Source: Fidelibacterota bacterium (lineage in GTDB: Bacteria; Fidelibacterota; UBA2242; JAFGTP01). From it: a DNA stretch of 5,375 bases. Of this stretch, positions 1-5,375 are shown in pieces. The notes below the pieces were generated by a model. That model was not told the origin of the DNA and did no database searches. It saw only the letters and a list, made by a program, of their open reading frames with translations. Position 1 is the stretch's first letter. Each line of letters begins with the position of its first letter. The DNA lies in contig JAIPJV010000155.1 of the NCBI GenBank assembly GCA_021734005.1, forward strand, positions 1-5,375. The letters run 5' to 3'. The translations under genes and the position numbers were made by a program.

Positions 1-3000
1 CTGAATTTTCCAGGGACCTACAAAATTGAAACCTATTCTATTGATTACGAATTTGCCAAAGACTCGCGCTGGACTGTTCATACAGAATCGGGAGACTCTC
101 TGATCAAAGTCGATCTTTATCACTCTCCGGGTTGGAACAATATTGGTAATTTTCAGTTATCCGATTCATCTTCAGTATCGACCACAGATTACTTTGAAAG
201 CGATAGTGGCCAGTATGTGATTGCTGATGCAATTAGACTAACCAGTCAAATGGACCTGTTTAATATATCAGGTAGCCTTGAATTCGAAGATAATATTCGA
301 AAATCCGAGACAGAATTATTTCTCTATAAAGCAGGTACGAATACTTTGCTCCATGATGTAACCCTATCTCCTTATAATAATTCATTTCAATTTCAAAATT
401 TACCATCTGGTTATTATAGATTAGAAGGTTCTCGTTGGGGATACGACACTTTGACTGTTGATTCTATTAAAATTGATAATTCCGATAAACAAATAACACC
501 TCAAATAATGGAAAAATCTTCTGATGCAATTTATTCCATAGATGGGGAAGTATTCTATAGTGACGAAAATGACTCTGCCAGATGCAGGATTGAATTAATT
601 CCCGAAGGTACTGAGATCATTGCCGGTATTGATTCAGCTGGCCATCAGGAAAACTATCAATTCTCAAATCTTCCTCCTGGAAATTATAGCCTAGTTTTTG
701 ATAATAATGGTTATACTGATGATAGTGAAACATATAAAAACATTACAATATCTGACAGCGACCTAAGTCTTGATCCCCTTACTTTTGAAATCCAATTTAA
801 TATTGGCTGGATTACTGATTCTCATTTAGGCCTTTCATCTACTAATTCCGGTACAAAGGAAACAATAGATAGTATTAACGCCAATAAATCTATGCTCGAT
901 TTTGTTATTCATACAGGTGACCTAACAGAAAAGGGGTTAAATTCTGAACTGTCAACTGCTAATCGATATTTAAATGGTATTGATCTTCCTGTCTATATAA
1001 TTCCCGGAAATCACGATTCCAAATGGACAGAATCAGGCATGGAATCCTATAAAAACAATTTTGGCGATCTCTATTATTCCTTTGATCATAAAGGATTTCA
1101 CTTTATTGGTTTGAATAATGCAATCTATCTACGAGGAGGAGGCGGCTTTTTTGATCCAGTCCAGCTGGAATGGTTGATAGAAGACCTTGCCAGCATGGAG
1201 GATCCCAATACCCCAGTAATTGTATTCTACCACCTACCAAGTGTCCAGAGTTCTGTAAGTAATTCATGGAAAGTTCTTGATATCTTAAAAGATTACCGGA
1301 TTGCCTTGATCCTCGTTGGTCATGGCCATTCAAATAGGACCTATGATTTTGAGGGTTTGCCAGGTGTAATGTCTATGGATACATACAGCTCGGGTGGCTC
1401 CGGTTTCAATGTTTTGTCTGCATCCAAAAAAGAATTGGTTATCAATCCCTTTTTCACAGACTCCGGTTTGGAAGACGCCTGGTTTAGTATCCCCTGCGCT
1501 GATACTGCCCAACCCGATCTTAAATTTACAAATTTAAATCATGGTGATCTTATCACAGAAGAGAAAACCATAAACATACAATTAGAGCAAAGTGCTACTA
1601 GCGGTAATTATTATTTTCATGAAAATGGTTCAGCATCTATGACCGGTTCCGGTAAGAATTGGGAAATTACTATTAATCCTAACAACCTTACGAATGGATA
1701 TCACGCCCTTACAGTTAATTTTCAATTAGAAAGTGGTGTCAATATTAAAAGGACATGTAGCTTTTATTCTGAAGATGGCAACTATCCAAAAGCCAGCTGG
1801 CGATACCATACTGGCGCTGAAGTCATTACAAGGCCGGCCTATGACAGCAGCCAGGTCTATATAGGCACCAGCACAGGAGGAATTCATGCCATCAATATAG
1901 AAGATGGTACTCAGGCGTGGAGTCCTGTGAAAACTGGTGGATCTGTATTTTCTTCACCTGCAGTTGATGATAGTATTGTGTATATTGGTTCTGCAGATGG
2001 AAATTTATATGCTATTTCTTCAAATAATGGCGATATAAAATGGAAATATGAAGCCGGTTCAGCCATTATCAATCCGATAGCAGTCAGGGATAGTCTAATT
2101 TATTTTGCAGCCAGCAATGAAATGTATGCTGTAAATAAATTCACCCGGGAGAAATCCTGGTCTTATTCAGCAGATCAATTAATTGAATGTCAACCTGCTA
2201 TTGTTGATAACAAAATAATATTCGGTTCCTGGGATACGTATGTACATTGCTTGAATAGATCAACAGGAAATAGAATTTGGAAATGGAACCGCCAGGCGAG
2301 GTTCTATTACTCACCGGCAGCTTGCTGGCCGGTTGCCAATGAAGACTTTGTTTTTGTTGTTGATCCTGAACGCTATTTAATAGCCCTGAATATCAACAAT
2401 GGAGAGCTTGTCTGGGATAATGATAGTTATGATGTCTGGGAATCAATTGGTATTAATAGTAATAAAGACCAGGTCTATGCCCGTTCTTTGAATGGTAATC
2501 TTTATGCTTTCGATGCGACTGCCGAATCTAGCACAAAATTATGGCAATCATCTACAAATTATGGCTGGGATTCGACCCCTTCAATGCCTGTTGGAAAAGG
2601 CGGGCTGGTTTTATCGGGAGGCAAAAAAGGTTTCGTCGTTTCTGTTGGGCAATCGGATGGCTCTATAAAATGGAAATATTGGGCTTCTCATTCTTATATA
2701 ACGACAGTAAATCCTATAAATGAAGATAAAGTTCTGGCAGCAGGATTAGACGGTTCCGTCACCTTAATCGAAGGAGATCCGACTCTCGAAGTCAAACAAA
2801 ACAAACAGGCCAACCTTCCCACTTCCAATCAACTCTATTCACCCTATCCTAATCCTTTTAATCAGACTGTAAATATCGAATACTCTCTGCAAAAAGGTCA
2901 AAATCTAAAGTTGACAATCTATGACCTGAAAGGAAGACGAGTTTTCCAAAAAGATCTCTCTCATGCAAAAGGTGGCCGGTACAAATTTTTATGGAATGGC

Positions 3001-3099
3001 CTCAATAAATCGGGCAGCAACTTGCCAACCGGATTATATTTCATCAAAATCAAAGGAAATAATTTTCAAAAAAGTAGAAAAGTGCTGCTATTGAAATAA
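1..3099 (+). CDS. Secreted multidomain metallophosphoesterase with PQQ-like beta-propeller and type IX secretion sorting domain (5'-partial)
   Basis: Only the last 1032 residues are visible; the frame is open to base 1, so the start lies upstream. The GTG at 217 is not a start: it encodes the valine of YVIADAIRL, the conserved end of a golvesin-type domain that fills residues 1-80 (also GWNNIGNF at about 45-52). Residues 87-172 and 178-265 look like two carboxypeptidase-regulatory-like Ig modules, each with an F-x-N-L-P-x-G-x-Y motif. Residues 266 to about 490 are a calcineurin-like phosphoesterase with the full metal set: D273-x-H275, G306-D307, GNHD 336-339, H411 and GHGH 440-443. This pattern resembles the CpdA/Icc class, so phosphodiester or phosphomonoester hydrolysis is expected; the substrate is unknown. 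Residues 505-595 look like an Ig-type linker. Residues 598-926 form a PQQ/BamB-like propeller of about eight repeats. Residues 944-1032 start with YPNPFN and end KSRKVLLLK, a type IX secretion or FlgD-like sorting domain, which implies export to the surface or medium. Domain calls are firm; the physiological role is inferred only as extracellular phosphate-ester cleavage. Confidence 0.9.
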   Translation: MNFPGTYKIETYSIDYEFAKDSRWTVHTESGDSLIKVDLYHSPGWNNIGNFQLSDSSSVSTTDYFESDSGQYVIADAIRLTSQMDLFNISGSLEFEDNIRKSETELFLYKAGTNTLLHDVTLSPYNNSFQFQNLPSGYYRLEGSRWGYDTLTVDSIKIDNSDKQITPQIMEKSSDAIYSIDGEVFYSDENDSARCRIELIPEGTEIIAGIDSAGHQENYQFSNLPPGNYSLVFDNNGYTDDSETYKNITISDSDLSLDPLTFEIQFNIGWITDSHLGLSSTNSGTKETIDSINANKSMLDFVIHTGDLTEKGLNSELSTANRYLNGIDLPVYIIPGNHDSKWTESGMESYKNNFGDLYYSFDHKGFHFIGLNNAIYLRGGGGFFDPVQLEWLIEDLASMEDPNTPVIVFYHLPSVQSSVSNSWKVLDILKDYRIALILVGHGHSNRTYDFEGLPGVMSMDTYSSGGSGFNVLSASKKELVINPFFTDSGLEDAWFSIPCADTAQPDLKFTNLNHGDLITEEKTINIQLEQSATSGNYYFHENGSASMTGSGKNWEITINPNNLTNGYHALTVNFQLESGVNIKRTCSFYSEDGNYPKASWRYHTGAEVITRPAYDSSQVYIGTSTGGIHAINIEDGTQAWSPVKTGGSVFSSPAVDDSIVYIGSADGNLYAISSNNGDIKWKYEAGSAIINPIAVRDSLIYFAASNEMYAVNKFTREKSWSYSADQLIECQPAIVDNKIIFGSWDTYVHCLNRSTGNRIWKWNRQARFYYSPAACWPVANEDFVFVVDPERYLIALNINNGELVWDNDSYDVWESIGINSNKDQVYARSLNGNLYAFDATAESSTKLWQSSTNYGWDSTPSMPVGKGGLVLSGGKKGFVVSVGQSDGSIKWKYWASHSYITTVNPINEDKVLAAGLDGSVTLIEGDPTLEVKQNKQANLPTSNQLYSPYPNPFNQTVNIEYSLQKGQNLKLTIYDLKGRRVFQKDLSHAKGGRYKFLWNGLNKSGSNLPTGLYFIKIKGNNFQKSRKVLLLK

Positions 3100-3154
3100 A
3101 CATTTTTGCAATGATTTATAGATAATTTTAGATAGAAATGCTATAAATTTGGGT
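3100..3154. other. Intergenic gap between converging genes, with a weak AT-only inverted repeat
   Basis: Fifty-five AT-rich bases separate the stop codons of the plus-strand phosphoesterase gene and the minus-strand membrane-protein gene. Perfect 8-bp arms ATTTATAG (3114-3121) and CTATAAAT (3141-3148) flank a 19-base loop. Both genes must end transcription around here, so a bidirectional terminator would be expected. The stem has only one G-C pair, the loop is long, and no clear U-tract follows, so terminator function is doubtful. Confidence 0.25.
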
Positions 3155-3805
3155 TTACCCATTTCTGTTTTCAGAAATATAAAATGTCCCAAACCTATAG
3201 GCGAAATAACAGATACCTAGCCCCACCGACACTCCAAAAATCCACCAGGGAAAATATTCCGGAATCTGACCTTGCTGGATTTTTTGATAATTCCATAAAA
3301 AAGCAGTCAGAACTCCAATTCCAGCAAAAACCTCAACCAGCCAATCAGACAAGTTGAATTTTATATTCCAATTTTTGCTTTCGAAATAGAAAATCAACAA
3401 TGCAGCTTTTACTAGGGCTATGCTTACAATTATAGGGGCAATCACCGGCCCGCTCCATTGAACAGGCACTCGATACAAAAGATCCCAGGTCATAAGACCC
3501 GGTGGCCATTGAATAAGAGTATAAAACCAGATATAATAAAATATATCCCAGAGACCAAATACCAACATAAAAGCAGCCATTCTTTCCCGAAAATTACGCC
3601 CGGCTAGGTAAGATACACAAAAAATTATCACCAGGTTGGCCAGCTGCCGCATAAATTCTATTGCAAGGGGTAGGCCTTTCAGCAATTTAACAGGAAAATC
3701 AAATCCATTAGGATAATAATGTGATCTGATAAAATACATTTCAGCAGTTACAAAAAAGGCAAAGGTAATAGAAAAAAGAGTTAAAACTGCCAGTCTCTTT
3801 TTCAT
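3155..3805 (-). CDS. Six-helix integral membrane protein of unknown function
   Basis: A complete protein of 216 residues. The ATG at 3805-3803 has an AAAGGT Shine-Dalgarno-like sequence five bases upstream, and a basic MKKR start leads into the first helix. Hydrophobic segments lie at about residues 5-25, 48-68, 77-98, 119-140, 154-173 and 185-205, giving six predicted helices in the inner membrane. There is no cleavable signal peptide with an obvious cleavage site. The centre (83-128) is rich in aromatics and prolines: WDIFYYIWF, then WPPGLMTWDLL, then VPVQWSGPVIAP. From memory, similar W-D-x-x-Y-Y and TWD-x-L-x-x-x-P-x-x-W-x-G-P-V strings occur in an unnamed bacterial membrane family, so this is probably a conserved hypothetical protein rather than an orphan. 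No transporter, enzyme or cofactor signature was recognised. It lies downstream of the Nif3-family gene on the same strand, after a 100-bp spacer with repeats, and may be transcribed independently. Confidence 0.8.
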   Translation of the reverse strand: MKKRLAVLTLFSITFAFFVTAEMYFIRSHYYPNGFDFPVKLLKGLPLAIEFMRQLANLVIIFCVSYLAGRNFRERMAAFMLVFGLWDIFYYIWFYTLIQWPPGLMTWDLLYRVPVQWSGPVIAPIIVSIALVKAALLIFYFESKNWNIKFNLSDWLVEVFAGIGVLTAFLWNYQKIQQGQIPEYFPWWIFGVSVGLGICYFAYRFGTFYISENRNG

Positions 3806-3818
3806 GCAGCACCTTTAT

Positions 3819-3858
3819 TTTTAAAACGGCTTTTAAAGGGGTTTTAAACAGGTTTTAA
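3819..3858. repeat. Four helically phased TTTTAA tracts
   Basis: TTTTAA begins at 3819, 3831, 3842 and 3853, spacings of 12, 11 and 11 bases. The tracts are separated by short G/C-containing spacers (ACGGC, AGGGG, ACAGG), so on the minus strand the unit reads roughly TTTAAAACCNN. The array ends three bases before the Shine-Dalgarno sequence of the membrane-protein gene. Spacing near one DNA turn places all tracts on one face of the helix, as in curved DNA or stacked protein sites. Confidence 0.6.
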
Positions 3859-3899
3859 CATTATCAGAAAATATTTGATACTATCATATGACATTATCA
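3858..3899 (-). repeat. Direct repeat TGATAATGT (x2) with central TGATA-c-TATCA palindrome
   Basis: The 9-bp word TGATAATGT occurs on the minus strand at 3899-3891 and again at 3866-3858, exactly 33 bases apart, about three helical turns. Between them lies the perfect 11-bp palindrome TGATA-c-TATCA at 3876-3886. A further TATCA on the plus strand at 3904-3908 overlaps the stop codon of the Nif3-family gene. The arrangement resembles a small operator cluster, but in AT-rich DNA chance repetition is a real alternative. Confidence 0.45.
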
Positions 3900-3905
3900 A
3901 AAATA

Positions 3906-4661
3906 TCAGGCAGGGTTGGGTATATTGATGAATTCTACATCAAGGTCAAATTTATCGGCTAGATGTTCACCCAGAGCTTGAGCGCCAAAGCGTTCTGTGG
4001 CATGGTGTCCAGCCGCTACAAAATGGATACCTTCTTCTCTAGCATAATGCATAACATGTTCACTAACTTCACCAGTCAGAAATAAATCCAGCCCTTCAGC
4101 CACTGCTTCTTTGATGCTTTTTTCTGCGCCACCGCTAATGATCCCGGCCTGTTCAATTTTTTCAGGACCTGAAGGGAACATGACAGCATCAGAATTGATT
4201 TCTTTTTTAATGGTTTCAAAAACATGATCAGAAGATTGCCCAATCTGCCCCTTGACACCTACTTTCATTCCATTAAAGCTACCAAAAGGCTGGCGATCTT
4301 CCAGACCTAAAATATCAGCCAACACTGCATTATTACCGAATTCATCATGAGCATCAAGCGGCAGATGAAAGCCGAATAGATTGATATTGTTTTCTAACAA
4401 AAGTTTGACTCTCTTTTTGTAGCCGCCTTTAAAAACCGGATTTTCAAATTCCCAGATTATGCCGTGGTGAACAACGATGGCGTCGGCATTTTTCTGAATT
4501 GCTTTCTCAAACAATTCAACACAGCCACTCACTCCAGTAATTATCTTCTCGATCTGCGGGCAGCCTTCAACCTGTAAACCATTCGGTCCCAGATCGTCAA
4601 ATTCATCAACTTTTAGTAACTGATTTAGATATTTTTCGAGCTCTTCACGCTTAATGCTCAT
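3906..4661 (-). CDS. Nif3-like dinuclear metal centre protein (YbgI/DUF34 family)
   Basis: A complete protein of 251 residues, close to the usual length of the short YbgI-type members (about 250) and lacking the inserted PII-like domain of the long forms. Family landmarks are in order: PNGLQVEG at 26-33, VVHHG with metal ligands H65 and H66, H99-x-P-x-D103 where D103 should be the bridging aspartate, GNN at 109-111, the SGGAEKSI turn, LTGEVSEH, and GHHATER where H219 and E223 complete the site. The second histidine of GHH stands where many relatives have tyrosine. These proteins form cytosolic toroidal hexamers with two metal ions per subunit. They are widely annotated as 'GTP cyclohydrolase 1 type 2 homologue', but their true reaction is not settled, so that name should not be taken literally. 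The ATG is supported by a GAGG sequence five bases upstream and by the conserved N-terminus. It starts 25 bp after the outer-membrane barrel gene, which suggests co-transcription; a functional link between the two is not evident. Confidence 0.95.
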   Translation of the reverse strand: MSIKREELEKYLNQLLKVDEFDDLGPNGLQVEGCPQIEKIITGVSGCVELFEKAIQKNADAIVVHHGIIWEFENPVFKGGYKKRVKLLLENNINLFGFHLPLDAHDEFGNNAVLADILGLEDRQPFGSFNGMKVGVKGQIGQSSDHVFETIKKEINSDAVMFPSGPEKIEQAGIISGGAEKSIKEAVAEGLDLFLTGEVSEHVMHYAREEGIHFVAAGHHATERFGAQALGEHLADKFDLDVEFINIPNPA

Positions 4662-4686
4662 AAAAACCTCATTTTGATTATATTGC

Positions 4687-5375
4687 TTAAAAATTTATGC
4701 TTGCTCCTACGGAGCTGTAGAGATAAGTATTATTTTCCGCATCCGTTTCGTCTACTCGATATTGCAGACTTCCGTATAAATAGCAGTCATTAATGTATTC
4801 AAATCGGGCCCCTATTTCAATTTGATTACGGGTCAGAATATCGCCCATTAGCCAGCCAGTAGAATTATCATAGTCCGTGTCTCTCAATTCATAATTATCC
4901 GTAGCCTGTCCACCAAAAATAGTTTCCTCAGTATTCTGGCCATGCTGAAGATAATTGTATTCCACAAATATTTTCAGACGGTAATTCACCCTGACCTGCC
5001 CATTAAAATAGAATAGCTGGGAATTCGGTCCATAGGGAAATCCCAGGCCATACCTGTCATTGGTGAAGTTATTGTTAAAAAATTTGTGTGTATAAGTCCA
5101 GGGGCGCACAGCAGTATATTCAATTTGCAGATTAAGAGGGAATTTTCCCAGATAACTATGATTGCGCATCCCCAGTTGAATAGCCTGTTTATTGCCCCAC
5201 CATTCACTACCCAATTTTGACCATTTTAATTCATCAAAAAAGAAAGTTGCATAGGCCTGTGTATTTTTGAATATTTTTGATTTAATGTCAAAAGAAAGCA
5301 GCGTGTTATCCCGGTCTTCCAGATAATGTTCTGCAGCAAAATAAAAATTGAAAGGTACGATGTAACTCCATTCCA
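4687..5375 (-). CDS. Wzi-like outer-membrane beta-barrel protein (5'-partial)
   Basis: The frame stays open to the window edge, giving 228 C-terminal residues; the true start lies beyond base 5375. A TTG at 5214-5212 could be taken as a start, but the 53 codons before it are continuous and family-like (AAEHYLEDRDNTLLSFDI, then FFFDELKWSKLGSEWWGNK), so it is an internal leucine. The visible part has alternating aromatic/polar strands, the strings IEYTAVRPWTYTHK and PYGPNS, and a final phenylalanine (ASINF), the usual C-terminal signal for insertion by the BAM complex. From memory, this pattern (DN-x-LLSFD, DDL/DEL, WWGNK, EYT-x-x-RP-x-x-YTH, GPNS) matches the capsule assembly Wzi family of FCB-type bacteria, whose members are about 450-600 residues. 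In Escherichia coli, Wzi is an outer-membrane lectin that anchors group 1 capsule; here a role in surface polysaccharide is only inferred. The stop lies 25 bp before the Nif3-family ATG. Confidence 0.8.
   Translation of the reverse strand, partial: EWSYIVPFNFYFAAEHYLEDRDNTLLSFDIKSKIFKNTQAYATFFFDELKWSKLGSEWWGNKQAIQLGMRNHSYLGKFPLNLQIEYTAVRPWTYTHKFFNNNFTNDRYGLGFPYGPNSQLFYFNGQVRVNYRLKIFVEYNYLQHGQNTEETIFGGQATDNYELRDTDYDNSTGWLMGDILTRNQIEIGARFEYINDCYLYGSLQYRVDETDAENNTYLYSSVGASINF

Larger units (their letters stand above)
3806..3905 (-). promoter_or_regulatory. Repeat-rich leader of the membrane-protein gene, possible promoter/operator
   Basis: This spacer between the Nif3-family stop and the membrane-protein ATG has two parts. 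The distal part carries TGATAATGT twice on the minus strand and a TGATA-c-TATCA palindrome between the copies. The proximal part carries four TTTTAA tracts spaced 11-12 bases apart. A possible minus-strand sigma-70-like promoter is ATGATA (3888-3883), 17 bases, then GATAAT (3865-3860), which would start transcription about 48 bases before the ATG. The match is only moderate, and FCB bacteria often use a different -7/-33 consensus, which I did not find here. A regulatory role is inferred from position and repetition. Confidence 0.3.

Noticed and set aside
1103..1512. Two minus-strand open frames (1103-1333 and 1330-1512) within the phosphoesterase gene.
   Set aside because: They are antisense to the conserved phosphoesterase motifs H411 and GHGH, and their translations have no recognisable domain or plausible ribosome binding site.
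2541..2723. A 60-codon plus-strand frame inside the propeller region.
   Set aside because: It is a frame shadow of the propeller repeats; the main frame keeps the Trp-anchored repeat pattern without a break here.
3161..3178. Hairpin ATTTCTG-tttt-CAGAAAT at the 3' end of the minus-strand membrane-protein gene, considered as a bidirectional terminator.
   Set aside because: It lies inside the coding sequence, has a weak 7-bp stem, and is not followed by a T-run on either strand.
4076..4258. A 60-codon minus-strand frame overlapping the Nif3-family gene.
   Set aside because: The Nif3 frame is intact and carries all family motifs; the overlapping product is Lys/Leu-rich with no family character.
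4986..5207. A 73-codon minus-strand frame overlapping the barrel gene.
   Set aside because: The barrel frame encodes the conserved EYT...RP...YTH and GPNS strings over the same bases, so the alternative frame is a shadow.
1..5375. Searched by eye for tRNA, rRNA, CRISPR repeats, insertion-sequence ends, toxin-antitoxin pairs and defence genes.
   Set aside because: No cloverleaf, regularly spaced repeat-spacer array, transposase motif or small paired genes were found; nearly all of the sequence is covered by four ordinary genes.

Overview
This window carries four protein-coding genes, two of them cut by the window edges. I see no RNA gene, mobile element, CRISPR array or defence system. The sequence is AT-rich (about 40% GC by eye). 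The clearest clue to its origin is the C-terminus of the plus-strand gene: a YPNPFN start followed by a short Ig-like sandwich and a basic tail. This is the type IX secretion / FlgD-like sorting domain typical of the Fibrobacteres-Chlorobi-Bacteroidetes (FCB) superphylum and relatives such as Calditrichaeota, Ignavibacteria, Marinimicrobia and KSB1-type lineages. The Wzi-like outer-membrane barrel at the other end fits the same group. A genus cannot be given from this sequence.

Layout: bases 1-3099 (+) hold the last 1032 residues of a very large secreted or surface protein. Its visible domains are a golvesin-type C-terminal domain, two carboxypeptidase-regulatory-like Ig modules, a calcineurin-like metallophosphoesterase with all its metal-binding motifs, an Ig-like linker, a PQQ/BamB-like beta-propeller and the sorting domain. 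Bases 3100-3154 are a short gap between converging genes. The rest is on the minus strand, in transcription order: the C-terminal 228 residues of a Wzi-like outer-membrane barrel (5375-4687), a complete Nif3/YbgI-family metal protein (4661-3906) and a complete six-helix inner-membrane protein of unknown function (3805-3155).

The barrel and the Nif3 gene are 25 bp apart and probably co-transcribed. The membrane protein follows a 100-bp spacer with unusual repeats: two TGATAATGT copies, a TGATA-c-TATCA palindrome, and four TTTTAA tracts about one helical turn apart. It may therefore have its own promoter. Nothing ties all four genes into one pathway. The link between the plus-strand gene and the barrel is only that both belong to the cell envelope. 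The least familiar items are the domain combination of the giant phosphoesterase and the repeat-rich spacer; neither amounts to evidence of a new system.
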